Shown here one piece after another: positions 10,210 through 21,943 of a stretch of 64,000 nt of DNA. The notes under the pieces were generated by a model. The model searched no databases, was not told where the DNA came from, and saw only the letters and a program-made list of their open reading frames with translations. The stretch covers positions 76,412,501 to 76,476,500 of the forward strand of contig CATIUR010000003.1 in NCBI GenBank assembly GCA_949592205.1, written 5' to 3'. Numbering within the stretch: the stretch's first letter is position 1; each line of letters opens with the position of its first letter. A program made the translations under genes and the position numbers. Source of the stretch: Helichrysum umbraculigerum. Its lineage: Eukaryota > Streptophyta > Magnoliopsida > Asterales > Asteraceae.

Positions 10210-11047
10210 CTCGAGATGGAATACAAGTATGTGCATATATATATATATATATCTATACATATATATATATATAAGTCGAATTAGTAAGCACCTTTAATTG
10301 TATATCATGTAGAACATGAAATTGATTTATTGTAGCTAAGTATGTATACACAATACTTAACCATTTGTTGTATCACAATGAGCCTAGGTATGACTAATCA
10401 TCACCTACTTGTTTATATTAGTATAAGGATTCTATACTCACGTATATCACAATTGTACACTCCTAACATCAGCCTAGAAATTACATAGGGATCCTGGTTT
10501 GTACGGGCAGTATTAGTTCCTAAAGGGAAAACTAATCCTGTGAAAGTCTAATTGTTGTACAGTGTAAGTAGAACTAACCAGTTCAAATGTAGTTGATAGT
10601 ATTGTCCCGCGACAATAGGATCAATGTATAATTGTAACTTAAGCAAGTTATATAACGGTAACTGTTTTCCAACTAGCAGTGTATGTTTGTAACCTATCTA
10701 GGTTAAGTATTGATGTTGTTCCAAAACAATATAATGGGTGTAATTCCTAAGTATTACACATTTGTATTACATACAGTATTATAAATAATTGTGAATTATA
10801 AAAGTTTATTTATATAATTCGAAAACAGTTATTGAGCATGTGTTTCACCCCGAAAACAGTAAAACAGTTGAAATAGTGGGGCTATGAAACTCACCTGTGA
10901 GTTGGCGATCCTAAGATGCGCGTGTCGTCCGAATGGTAACCTCCCAGTGTCCTAAACACGTGAGGTTATATAAGTAAGAGACAAATCAGTTTGTCTAAGC
11001 GAGTTGTGTAAATATTCGTTCGTTGTTCGGGTTTGGAAATTGTGTAC

Positions 11048-11103
11048 GGGGGTCCGGGGGCAGCGCCCCTGGTAGCGGGGTCCAAGGGGCAGAGCCCCTG
11101 GTT
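11048..11103. repeat. GC-rich G/C inverted-repeat block inside the LTR fragment
   Basis: Two neighbouring stem-forming units, GGGGGCAGCGCCCC and AAGGGGCAGAGCCCCTG, in otherwise AT-rich LTR. Such blocks are common in plant LTRs. The open frame across it (11033-11245) is not convincing as a gene. Confidence 0.6.
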
Positions 11104-11251
11104 GGGGTCGAGCTGCCAAGTCAGCTTGGAAAATTTTTATTTCTACTATATTGCTTTAATGGAAACGCATCCGAAATCTAAATTTGGAGTAAAATCGAGT
11201 GGTAAAATTTGTGGTCAATACTTAGTGAAAAACATAGGTTTTTAAGGTTCT

Positions 11252-11425
11252 GTGACCTGCGACGTTAGGTGCGACGTCAGATGCGACGTAGGGTCTTGCG
11301 TCGCTTCGTGCGACGTTCGCAATTTAATGCGACATTGGGGCTTACGTCGCAGCATGCGACATTGGAATGGTTTGCGACGTTGGCTGCGACGTCGCATCAC
11401 TGTTTTTGGTCCCTGCGACATCAGG
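11252..11425 (-). repeat. TGCGACGT / CGTCGCA motif cluster in the minus-strand LTR
   Basis: About ten irregularly spaced TGCGAC(G/A)T motifs, including the full palindrome TGCGACGTCGCA near 11387. It is the same motif as in the chromovirus and TR-GAG LTRs. In all three it lies between the GTAAG signal and the GTGAGT signal when read in LTR orientation. Confidence 0.75.
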
Positions 11426-11581
11426 GTCTGTTCGACGGGTATTTACCCAAAAACACGATCTAACCCATTTTTAGGCCGAATCTTGTTGATGTAAGGTTAA
11501 TACGTGATATATTAAGTGTTTTTAACAAGAAATGTCAAAGGAAACGAGAAATTTGCTTACGATTTGTAGATCCAAAGTTTG

Positions 11582-11720
11582 AAGATGATGATGATGTTCT
11601 TGAAGATGAAGAAGATGATGATGTTTGTTGTTGTTGCTCCTGATGATGATGATGATTACGGTGGTGATGATGATGGCGGCGGTGGCGGCCGGCGGTGACG
11701 GCGACGGCTGACGATGGTGA
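11582..11720. repeat. GAT/GGC trinucleotide-rich tract
   Basis: Runs of GATGAT, GAAGAT, TGTTGT and GGCGGC. On the minus strand this is the CT/CA-rich leader of the LTR, positioned like the CT-rich leaders in the other LTRs. Confidence 0.6.
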
Positions 11721-12045
11721 TGAAGAGAGGAGAGGGAGAAATTTAGAGAGAGAGGTGTGGGTGTGTGTGTGAAAACGAAATGGAAATGAAAGAGTGAAAA
11801 GGGGTGGATGTGGGTTTTGTTAAACTCAGCTCCCTCCTTTGTGGACTGTGGTCTCTAACCACAGTACAAAATGCCAGCGTTTTTGTATCCGATTAAAATA
11901 TAAATTTAATATTTTAAATCTATAATTTTGTCTATATTATTTTGTAAATATTTTTAATAAAAATATTTCTCTTGAACTTTAAAATATAATTATTTGAAGT
12001 TTAAAATTTGGCGCGAAAATTGACCCTTTTTGACCGGGTGTTACA

Positions 12046-12920
12046 TTTTCACCATTGAATTCCCTAATCATTTTTTTAAGCATTATCATTTCTCATATTG
12101 TTCAAATAACCAAGTCAATCATTTTCAAACATGACTCGTGATGAAGTGAATGTTTTATTTTAAATTGCATAATGAGTCCAGTCTACCGTTTTACTTAGTA
12201 TATGGTTATAAAAGACCACATAAAGAATGACAATTATATATGATGTAACGATGTTGAATTTTGAAGAAGAAAACACGACATAGATGATATCAATATAATT
12301 AAATTAGTAAACTATTTGTATGTTATGTGAATAGCGCCAAAGTATTGTTGTATTACCCATTCATATATAAAAACTCCGATAAAACCTTTTAATAAATTAA
12401 AAGCGAAAAATTGTAGATCTTGAAGTCTGAATTAGTCGATAACTCGATCATCTTTTATAACTATTACATGCGTAAGGTGAGGATAATTTTCTTTGAAATA
12501 AGAGTTGCTTTCGTAGATTTTTTTTTTCATCTTTTCTGATCAAAACATACTAAATCATAATAAGCTATCAAAGTCGACGTAGTAAATCATATTGACGGAT
12601 TAATTATTTTTACTCTAAAAAATATACACCAAACAAATATTATGGAACTAGATCATAACCCGCGAATTCGCGGAGCAACACCAAATTTTAATACTAAAGT
12701 TATATTATAATCAAATGCATTAAAGTCTATTGTTCATGTCTAAGATATGTAAGCAAGACTATATCAGAAAAAGTCTCGCTGGACACGGGGTTCAAGACAA
12801 CAAAACCAAGTTTAATAATAAGTAAAATTATTGAATATGATGTGATCCAGTTATGCCCATGAAGGTTTTCTATTTGTAATACTTTTTTGAAAACTTCACT
12901 ATTCCATAATAATCATGGAA
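12046..12920. other. AT-rich spacer, no gene seen
   Basis: Stops occur in all frames. The only structure noted is a GC palindrome, CCCGCGAATTCGCGG, near 12660. This is probably the older sequence into which the LTR element ending at 12045 and the solo LTR were inserted. Confidence 0.5.
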
Positions 12921-13286
12921 CAACTTGTGACACCGTCAAATTAGGACTAGTTTTTAATTCCTAATCATTTAGAAATACATGTAATTAGTACTATGTATTG
13001 GGCTAATTGTATATATCATTATATATATTGTTGAATATATATCAGTACGCGATTATATTTAATCGTGCATTATCAAAATCGGCCAAATTCCGATTCATTT
13101 ATACGGGGGTTGGTGAACCTACTTTATTAAATAATATGAATTTATTTAATAAACATAACTGTTTCTAAATATTATCTTGATAATATTTCAAAAGTATTTC
13201 GTATCGTATAATACACTTATACGCGACCAAAAATACATGAAACGCGTTCAACAATCGAAATAAACTAAAGTTATATTTTTATAACT

Positions 13287-13780
13287 GGGTTAATGGTGCA
13301 GATCGGGTATGAACTTATCACTTTTTACCGAGTTAGGGTATGAACCCAATTTATTACACAGGTCGGTAACAAACTTTCAAATTATGTTTCGAGTTAAGGA
13401 ACGAACTTTTTTTTTCACCTAACTCGAAAAGTTCGTTACCTAACTCGAAACATAATTTAAAAGTTCGTTACCTAACTCGAAACATAATTTGAAAGTTCAT
13501 TACCGACCTCGAAACAAAATTTGAAAGTTCTTTACCAACCTCGAAACATAATTTGAAATGAAAAAAAAGTTTGTTACCTAACTCGAAACATAATTTGAAA
13601 GTTTGTTACCGACCTGTGTAATAAATTGGGTCCATACCCTAACTCGGCAAAAAGAAAAAAGTTTGTTCCCCAACTCGAAACATAATTTGAAAGTTTGTTA
13701 CCGACCTGTGTGATAAATTGGGTTCATACTCTAACTCGGCAAAAAGTGATAAGTTCATACCCGATCTGCGCCATTAACCC
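13287..13780. mobile_element. Mutator-type MITE (foldback) nested in the solo LTR
   Basis: A 494-bp element starting GGGTTAATGGTGCAGATC, whose far end is the reverse complement with few changes (GCGCCATTAACCC). The terminal inverted repeats exceed 80 bp. It is flanked by the 9-bp duplication TTTATAACT (13278-13286 and 13781-13789); nine bases is typical of Mutator-like elements. Its middle and right arm contain repeated units of about 36 bp with CTAACTCGAAACATAATTTG. No transposase is encoded, so it needs a MULE transposase supplied in trans. Confidence 0.9.
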
Positions 13781-14747
13781 TTTATAACTCATTAATAAGT
13801 ATTTTGATAAAATACTACAACTAAAAATGTCTAAAGATTATTCGTTATTTAAAAACGTACGTATAATATATAACGTCTAATTATACGTTTACACAACCGG
13901 GGAAACGAACACCGCACGGAGCGCAAACTCGGGGAAACAAAATTTGGAGACAACCACACCTCTGTGGGGCCCTCCCCAACCAGTTTTCAAACTTGGAAAA
14001 CAAGATCCACAAAATATGGATCTTGTTTGTTAAATAATGCAAGACCAAACCACCACCACCTCAATCATTCACCATCCTTCATCTCTCTCCTTTCTCTCTC
14101 TAATCTCTGCCCTCTCTCTCCCTAAAACCATCCCACACCATCACCAAAAGCCACCATCAAATCTCCTAGAATCCCGAAGTCGATTGAAGCAAAGACGATC
14201 ACGAGAACGAGAGCTATGTTTCCATCTTTTCGGATTCTTCATACGATCATTGTAAGACTCCGACACTTTCGTAAAGTACTTGTATTATGTTTATATAGAT
14301 GATATGTTGTTCATACAACTTGATGATGTCTAATAATTATAACGAAAAACGTTTTTCATGTGTATATATATAAAGACAGATTCTGTCCCAGAAAATACGT
14401 CCCACCAAATCGTTAATATCTCGAATTCTAGGAAGAATCAACTTACGAAATCTAAACGAAAAATGACCACTAAGATGTTGTCTACAACTTTCATGTTGGG
14501 CTCGTGACAGAAATACACAGGTTTTAGTGTAGAAGTCGATATGTAGGCTGAGTTCGTTTTTAGACCAAATCCGACCACCTTCCATTCTCATTTTTGTTTA
14601 AAATAGTAAATGGACTTATAAAATTATCATAAAGTTCATATTTACACTAGACCCATAGGGGAACATCTGTGATTTTTGGTGGGTCTTGGTTTGGACTAAA
14701 AAGTGTAGAAAACGAGAGGGTTGTTGAATCAAAAATATGGCGAATAT

Positions 14748-15081
14748 ATAACTAACAGTGGGAACAAGATTATAACTAACAGAGGCAACTAAGTTATAAC
14801 TAACAGTGGGAACAAGATTATAACTAACAGAGGCAACTAAGTTATAACTAAAAGTGGGAATAAGATTATAACTAATAGAGGCAACTAAGTTATAACTAAC
14901 AATGGGAACAAGATTATAACTAACAGAGGCAACTAAGTTATAACTAACAGTGGGAATAAGATTATAACTAACAGAGGCAACTAAGTTATAACTACTAGTG
15001 GGAACAAGATTATAACTAACAGAGGCAACTAAGTTATAGCTAGCAGTGGGAACAAGATTATAACTAGAAGTGGTAACAACT
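14748..15081. repeat. 24/48-bp tandem repeat in the solo LTR
   Basis: Alternating 24-bp units, ATAACTAACAGTGGGAACAA + GATT and ATAACTAACAGAGGCAACTA + AGTT, make a 48-bp higher-order period repeated about seven times with scattered substitutions. Unit junctions form the palindrome AGTTATAACT. Confidence 0.9.
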
Positions 15082-16191
15082 AGTAATCACTTAAGACAAC
15101 AACACAACAATACATGACCTATACGAATACTAAACACATCAAGTATACTTTTCGAGTATAACACATCACCATAATAATAATAATAATACTAGGAACTATT
15201 ATTACCAAAAACTCATCAACGGGCCGTACACATCTTTCAAAAACTCAAATCTAATCAATCAAACCAAATCATTTGGACATTACTAGTTGGATGAACAACT
15301 AGCATATATGGTCTGTTGAGACATCTAATCATTATAACCTTGCGCGTCTAGGACGCCCGGCAGGTTTCAGTCGTTGGAAACGACATCATTCCTTGTAGAC
15401 CATCATTATTGCTTGATAGCATCTCATCAGACTCAGGTGAGTCTCATAGCCCCTATTTTACTGTTTTCACTCTAGGGGTGAGAATACATGTTTGTTTTGT
15501 TTTACATGTGAACGCAAGTATCAAATATCGCTATATTCTGCATGAGTTTATCATCTAATCATTTAAGTCCTCCAAGCATAGTTTGGTAATACTTTGTAGC
15601 GTGAATGTTAGTGTATGGTACCATATGGGACTGACAATCCCCGTCCGGGTCTGCAAGCACTGACTGGTCAAAACGGACGCATTATCATTTGTGAATACGT
15701 GTGTTGATTAGGCATACGCATAGAGGCACCCTCGCTCAGGCACTGATTGTGATCCTGACCCCTCGGTTAAGCTCAGACTATGTGCTCATGGCAGTTATAT
15801 ACATCATTTATCAATTACTTATTTGTTTAATTACAAATATTCATACTTAAATCTTGCGGTTCATACATTACACTTTATCATCTCAGGTACTCAGCAGTAG
15901 GTTGGACTGCCCATCAGGATACTGTAGCTCGATTCGCATGCAAATATTAACATCAAGAGATTTCACTGCATTTCTATATTTTGTATAAATTAGATATGTT
16001 TTATGATCTCTCAAGTAAACTATGCGAACTCATATTTTGAAAACAGTATGTAAACTCTTACATTATATCAATGTATTTGGTAAACGACGCATATAGAGTC
16101 GTTCATTGTATACCTTGTGTGCTTGATTATTGATTAGTCGCGCCCCGACCCGAATCGCTTCCGCATCATAATTTGGGGGTGCGACACAACT

Positions 16192-16821
16192 AATTGCCAA
16201 ATATTAGTATCTATAGCTCTAAGATCTTTAGCCACTCGAAACTCAGTAGTTGTTACCATCCTTGGACCTAGAACGTGCTATAAGTACAGTCATGGTTAAA
16301 TTGAATTAATTCACAAATGTCATCTTAATTGCGATAGAATTAACATTACACTTTATTAAAAATGTTAGATAGTAACACCACTAAAATATAAAGATGTTGT
16401 ATGATCGAGAAATTGTCCTTGCAATTAAGTGAAAACATCAAGGATTACTAATTCAGTAATTCCTTACACTCTTCTTGAACAACGGTATATAACAGTTTAA
16501 TGAATTACAGTTGCACCCATAATCCACGACTCCCGAGTGGCCAAATTATAGTTTGACTTTCAACCTTTATACTCATTTTTAGAAGAATTCACGGGAGACA
16601 TAATTAGTAAATTACTTGTCCAATGAAATTGTTTCTAACAAATCAAGGAAATCACTCCAAATTAAATCAACATTACAATATTGTTTATTAATTGATTGCA
16701 AAAGGTAAACAACATACAAACAAATTATATTATTTATCATAGGATAGGTCAGAGGCATGGAAATCACAAATGTGCGCTAATGAGTCACTTCCCTACTATA
16801 AACGGACTTTACAGACTTTAA
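16192..16821. other. AT-rich sequence, nothing recognised
   Basis: About 630 bp after the solo LTR with no coding frame, LTR signature or terminal repeat that I could identify. Confidence 0.5.
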
Positions 16822-16882
16822 GTATGATGCATGAATTTTACTCAATAATACAAACGTTCCACCAAATGATGAAGAAACTAAC

Positions 16883-16996
16883 CTTGAGTCCGCTGGTAAT
16901 TCCACAAGTTGCATGAAAGAATGCCCCACAATATTCTTCTGTGTTCACGTAATTGTGGTTATGGTGCCTCTCCTGACCTTCCATCGTGATCCTAAC
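16883..16996 (-). pseudogene. Duplicated exon-like segment, copy 1 (unknown gene)
   Basis: On the minus strand a 114-bp open segment is bounded by AATAG upstream and AAG-GTTAG downstream, like an internal exon. It encodes a piece containing MEGQERHH and CGAFFHATCG. Copy 2 is at 20763-20876. Homology extends on both sides, over 16822-17090 and 20702-20970. I do not recognise the protein family. It may be an old host gene, or a gene fragment carried by a transposon. Confidence 0.4.
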
Positions 16997-18010
16997 CTAT
17001 TACATTAAAGTATAAGCAAATTAAACCCAATCTGAACCCACCATAATTTCCCGTACAACTTGTTTCACCCCTACCTTTTTTCAGCCACTATTTATTACTT
17101 GCAAGAAAATAATGAATACATGCCTAATACCTTCAAAGATTATATTGTACCATGTGCATGTATCAAATATATCAGTCAATTACTTTGACTTAACGTCAAA
17201 ACTTCAAGTACTTAATCATACTTATTAACAATTCCGTTAGATAGAGTTCATTAGAGCAAGTTATCAAATAGCTAACATACAAAAAGACAACCATTAGACT
17301 CAAGTTTTACGGAGTACCTTTCTTCATGAACTAATGCCATGTAGTAAATATCGTAGTAATCATCATCAGTGGTGAATTTATGTTCCCTCTCTTTATTTTC
17401 ATCATGTTTTCTTGCACATTTAAAATCAATCTCAGCCCTTAATCGTCATAGTTTTTATCAGATGCTTCTCATAGAGGGTCAAGTTACGTTTCAATAACCA
17501 AATCCTCATGTTCACAAAGAGTATTAGTAATAAGCATTTTAAGAAAGTTCATCACTTGAACCGCCTACATCAATACAGTCAAAGGATCTACCATCTACAC
17601 AAAGAAAGTCAAACCGTTTAGTACTTCTTTTGTTTTCATCACTGAATTATTGAACAATACAAGCCTGCATCATATTTGGGGCGAAACCCATTGCATTATT
17701 GTGTGAATTCATCTTGTTGAGATGTTCAAGTTGGACAACATCAGCAATCAAGTTGATGGACCAATCAAGCAGAGCAGTTTCTGTTGGCAACAACGAGCAG
17801 CAAAGGGTGGTGCAGTCCTCCTCTGATTGACACTGGATTACCTATTCAGGTGAAAGCGGATCCAAGACACCAGTTGGTAGTTTTCATATCCAAGCCTGTA
17901 TATGAACCAAGAATTAAGATCCCAGTTGGTAATTTTACATTTATTTTCATAGAAGACAAATGCAATGACATCCATTCAGGTAACAACCTAAAATAAACGC
18001 AGCAGGAGGT
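16997..18010. other. Non-coding or unrecognised sequence
   Basis: About 1 kb with no supportable gene. The plus-strand open frame at 17784-17996 has no recognised motif, and no exon signals stand out. Confidence 0.45.
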
Positions 18011-18011
18011 T

Positions 18012-18193
18012 ATATATATATATATATATATATACATATGTATATATATACATATATATATACATATGTATATATATACATATATATATACATATGTATA
18101 TATATACATATATATATACATATGTATATATATACATATATATATACATATGTATATATATACATATATATATACATATGTATATATATACAT

Positions 18194-18238
<45 letters not shown>

Positions 18239-18272
18239 CATATGTATATGTATATATATACATATACATATG

Positions 18273-18320
<48 letters not shown>

Positions 18321-18532
18321 GATATGTATATATATACATATATATATACATATATACATACATACATATATACATATATACATACATACATATATATATA
18401 TACATATATATGTATGTATATATATATATATATACATATATACATATATATATACATACATACATATATATACACATACATACATATATATATACACATA
18501 TACACATACATATATGTATATATGTATGTATG

Positions 18533-18563
<31 letters not shown>

Positions 18564-18604
18564 GTATATATATGTATATATGTATATATATATGTATATA
18601 TGTA

Positions 18605-18680
<76 letters not shown>

Positions 18681-18687
18681 TATGTAG

Positions 18688-18732
<45 letters not shown>

Positions 18733-18770
18733 CTATATGTATATATATATATATATGTATATATATACAC
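18012..18770. repeat. 760-bp TA/CA/TG-rich array with a 28-bp higher-order unit
   Basis: Nearly pure alternating pyrimidine-purine sequence. The left part (18012-18200) repeats a 28-bp unit containing ACATATGTATATATATACAT; the right part degrades into (TA)n with TACATACA and TGTATGTA patches. It is self-complementary throughout. The long open frames on both strands (YIYI-type peptides) are composition artefacts. Confidence 0.95.
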
Positions 18771-19016
18771 ACTATGTACACTTAAAAACCATACTTCTAA
18801 AGAGGTCAATAGAAACTACCTTTCATGTGTATCCAGCTTTCGCGTTTTCTCGAGACCTTCGTTTTGCCTATAAAAAAAGTTCCACACAACGTTTATGTAA
18901 ATAACAAAATGTACATCAAGTTGTAGTAGCACCCAAAAATAACTTCAATGTAATTTTCAACAGTAATAATTGTTCTGAATTCTTTTAACGCAGTACCCGA
19001 TGAAACTCAATCTCGT

Positions 19017-19181
19017 TTAAGAATTCTGGCTACTGCTTGATGCTTTATTGAGTGCTTCATTCAAAAATAGTGGCACCAACTCGTCTGGATTAAATTTATT
19101 TTTGGGTGGTCTACCCCTTGGACAACCAGTCACTGATTTTTCGTTGAGTAGTAGCGCGTCTATAGACAAAGATGGTTGTTT
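19017..19181 (-). pseudogene. AT-hook exon-like segment, copy 1
   Basis: The minus-strand reading ends at a stop (19017-19019) and contains CPRGRPPKNK, a classic AT-hook (RGRP core) for minor-groove DNA binding. Its counterpart is 19595-19785. The acceptor CAG of copy 2 reads AAG here, so this copy is probably dead. The parent gene is not recognised. Confidence 0.5.
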
Positions 19182-19330
19182 ACTTATGGATTCAATGTTA
19201 AGAAAGCATTGTTAAACAACATGATTCAATGTTAAGAAAGTATTGTTAAACAACATGTACGGTTAGTAATACGAATAATAGACAGCGGCATAAATACATC
19301 ATTATATAAATCGCATGTTTATTACTTAAC

Positions 19331-19483
19331 CTATATGATTTAGAATCGATGTAGTTCAAGAGGATTGATGGTTAGTATAACGACTTCTGGTGAGAAGTTC
19401 TACTTCGACTTCTTGATATTAGGACGCGAACCATTAGGTTCTTGGCTATTTTTAATGGATTTCTTTGAACATGTGGCATTTTC
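19331..19483 (-). pseudogene. Lysine-rich exon-like segment, copy 1 (with stop)
   Basis: The minus-strand segment is bounded by TTTTGCAG and by TAG-GTTAAG. It encodes CSKKSIKNSQEP followed by an in-frame TAG that the second copy (19906-20080) lacks. It lies just upstream, in the minus direction, of the AT-hook segment at 19017-19181, as its partner does in copy 2. Confidence 0.45.
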
Positions 19484-19594
19484 CTGCAAAATACAACAAA
19501 AACATAATCTGCATAAGCATATAGATCAATATACATTTGTCAAGAGCCAACATACACGTGATAACCCAATTATAAACTTTAGCAAACATGAAGG

Positions 19595-19785
19595 TTAAAT
19601 ACCTGGTACTAAGTAACCATGGGTACCTACAAAAACTTTAAGGCCATTCAAATATAAGAGTGTAGCACTGATTTCAATTACATCGTGTGGAGTAATTTTA
19701 TTTTTGGGTGGTCTACCTCTTGGACGAGCAGTCACTGATTTTTGTTTGGGTTGTAGCGCATCTGTTGACAAACATGGATGATTAC
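19595..19785 (-). pseudogene. AT-hook exon-like segment, copy 2
   Basis: Begins on the minus strand after ATCCACAG, a valid acceptor, runs through ARPRGRPPKNK (AT-hook) and ends at a stop (19595-19597). Together with 19906-20080 it would form the C-terminus of a small basic DNA-binding protein. Whether it is expressed cannot be told. Confidence 0.5.
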
Positions 19786-19905
19786 CTGTGGATTCAATGT
19801 TAACAAAGCATTGTTAAACAAAAAAAATGTACGATTAGTAATACGAATAATGGACAGCGGCATCAATACATCATTATATAAATCGCATATTGTATTAATT
19901 TTAAC

Positions 19906-20080
19906 CTGTATGGTTTTGAATCGATGTAGTTGGAGAAGACGATGTAGTTGGAGAAGACGTATCAACAGGTATAACGACTTCTGGTGAAAATCTGTACTTC
20001 GACTTCCTGATCTTGGAATGTGAAAGATTAGGTTCTTGGCCATATTTAATGGATTTCTTTGAACTTGTGGCATTTTTTTC
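19906..20080 (-). pseudogene. Lysine/serine-rich exon-like segment, copy 2
   Basis: Bounded on the minus strand by TTCTGTAG and CAG-GTTAAA. It encodes a basic Ser/Thr/Pro-rich stretch with a repeated SSPTTS. It is open throughout, unlike copy 1. Further minus-strand open sequence at 20131-20267 may be another exon, but nothing in it is recognised. Confidence 0.45.
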
Positions 20081-20762
20081 CTACAGAATACGACAAGCTA
20101 AACAAAAGGACCAGATTCGTTAACAACTCCATTACTCCGTTCAAACAACTTGCATCAGCAACAACAGGCAATGAAATACCAACCCCTTTCCCTTTCGGTA
20201 ATAAGTACTCAATGAACTCAGAGAACAGAGTTAATTTCTGTACATGTACAAAGAAAACAGAGGTCATCTCTTACATAAAACACATACATAGTACTAACCT
20301 TTTTCCAAATATGGGGGAAAATAAAAAGATAAAAGATTTATTTATAAATACATCACTTTATTTTCCTTAATTAACAGTCTCGCAATATCCAGAGAATAAT
20401 GAACACCCAACATCCAGCAGACATAGATGCGAACAGTCCTCGAAACTTCCCATAATGTACAATAAGCTATTACTGTTCTTATTCAATGCATTTCCTCATA
20501 GTTTAGTAGTTCCCTTCATGAATGTCATTAGCAATTTATATCTTTCTTGTATCAAGTTAAAAAACAAAAAGATAAAATAAAATATTGGCTACTATTCTAC
20601 AACTCTCTCATTTAGCAATCTATAATGTTCTATTTCCTTACATGGCTGCCTACTTGGCCAAGTACAAAATATTTATATTTGCTAAATAAAATGGCTTTAC
20701 AGTATGAAGCATGAATTTTACTCAATAATACAAACGTTCCACCAAAGGATGAAGAAACTAAC

Positions 20763-20876
20763 CTTGAGTCCGCTGGTAATTCCACAAGTTGCATGAAAGA
20801 ATGTCCCACAATATTCTTCTATGTTCACGTAAATGTGGTTATGATGCCTCTCCTGACCTTCCATCGTGATCCTACC
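20763..20876 (-). pseudogene. Duplicated exon-like segment, copy 2
   Basis: Close copy of 16883-16996, with similar flanks over 20702-20970. The frame and the putative splice borders are kept, with a few amino-acid changes such as Asn to Ile and Ala to Thr. On the minus strand it would be the 5'-most recognisable exon of copy 2. Confidence 0.4.
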
Positions 20877-20970
20877 CTATTACATTAAAGGATAAGCAAA
20901 TTAAACCCAATCTGAACCCACCACAACTTCCTGTACAACTTGTTTCACCCCTACCTTTTTTCAGCCACTG

Positions 20971-21462
20971 ATCACACTTTAATTCCTTATGTTTCAGTCT
21001 GACCTTGATCCATTCAAAGATTCTGAGCTGAACTTCTTGAAATAACCCATCCCCTCTTAACGTCTTCTTATCAAAAACTTTAGCATTTATGTTGTTTCAA
21101 TCCAAGTATGCCGTGAAAAATCAAATGCCTTCCATTAAACTAGATATCTTGACAACATCTTTAAAGAATTCAAATCCGTAAGCTTAAGAGCAATTCACAT
21201 AAGTGAGAATCCAAAAATGAATCAGCCATCAAATGATATTCAGGTTCTTCCATATTACACTTTAGAAACCTTCATTACACTTAAGCATTTTATCGAACAC
21301 CTTCAACGCACTATATGAATTGCTTTAGTGTAACTTTGTATAACGTTTCTATATGAATTCACTGATAATAGATGTCAATAAAATAATTAACAATTGAAAC
21401 GTATCTTCAACAATTCAACGAAATGTCAAAAATCAAAGAAGCACAACTAATCGTAAGAAATC

Positions 21463-21507
<45 letters not shown>

Positions 21508-21943
21508 TACGTCTCTTTCATTATGTGACTATGAAATATTTATCTTGAGGTCAGCCTGAAACATTGTAACAACAAAATTGTAAGAAAGAATTAGGGGAAA
21601 AGGGAACATTTACTTATCGAAATGTAATACAGCTACTGATTTTCATTGAACTTCTACTTGTTGATAGTCATCGCCAATTTCAATCTTCAACATTAAAATA
21701 AAACTTAAAAATTCACCTCTCTGTACCAAGATTAAAATTGAATTGTAGAAGACAAAGGAATCATTTAAACCATTGAGGAAATTGAAGGAATACATTGGTT
21801 CAAAGTGAAAAAAACTTTAGATGATTTGATTTGAATAGACTGGATTTTGAGATGACGATGATGAAGGGTTTTGAAAAATTGATTTTGAGATGATGATTGT
21901 GTCTGTGGAGTTTAAGATGACGATGATGAAAGGAAACCAATTA
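20971..21943. other. AT-rich spacer with TA microsatellite
   Basis: No gene seen. A (TA)n run of about 38 bp lies at 21468-21505. The sequence next to the Harbinger element (21840-21930) is repetitive GATGATGA/TTGAGATGA. Confidence 0.5.

Larger units (their letters stand above)
10210..12045 (-). mobile_element. Minus-strand LTR fragment, right half
   Basis: Ends at 12045 with the plus-strand bases TGACCGGGTGTTACA, so on the minus strand it starts TGTAACACCCGGTCA. This is the same start as the LARD LTRs (47878, 52970). Shared blocks with the LARD LTR include the ATCATCACCTA region (about 10385 and 45465), ACTCACCTG/ACTCACCTT before a CCCC block (10889 and 45819), and a TA microsatellite. It also has a CGTCGCA-type array that the LARD lacks. 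No polypurine tract lies beyond 12045, so this edge is the outer boundary of a solo LTR or of a 5' LTR. The chromovirus separates it from 1-166. Confidence 0.75.
12926..16186 (+). mobile_element. Solo LTR of a Tekay-like element, with CAACT duplication
   Basis: Starts TGTGACACCGTCAAATTAGG and ends TTTGGGGGTGCGACA. It is flanked by CAACT at 12921-12925 and 16187-16191. There is no primer site, coding region or second LTR, so it is a solo LTR left by LTR-LTR recombination. The first 150 bp align with the chromovirus LTR start. The order of internal signals is also the same: AAACGAACACCGC at 13903, CT-rich leader 14085-14120, GTAAGA at 14252, CAG-GTGAGT at 15434 and ATCTCAG at 15880-15886. Part of its 3261 bp is a nested MITE (13287-13780) and a tandem repeat (14748-15081). 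Confidence 0.92.

Noticed and set aside
11252..11494. Arg/Cys-rich open frames in the split LTR
   Set aside because: Produced by the TGCGACGT motif cluster and without any family resemblance.
12655..12680. CCCGCGAATTCGCGG palindrome as a transposon end
   Set aside because: Such motifs occur near ends of some plant elements, but I found no matching second end, target duplication or Helitron terminus.
17784..17996. 70-aa plus-strand open frame
   Set aside because: No recognised motif, no exon support and no duplicated counterpart on the plus strand.
17846..18904. Long open frames on both strands with Tyr/Ile repeats
   Set aside because: They come from alternating TA/CA/TG sequence, which lacks stops in several frames. 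There is no start context or domain, and the same region is open on both strands.
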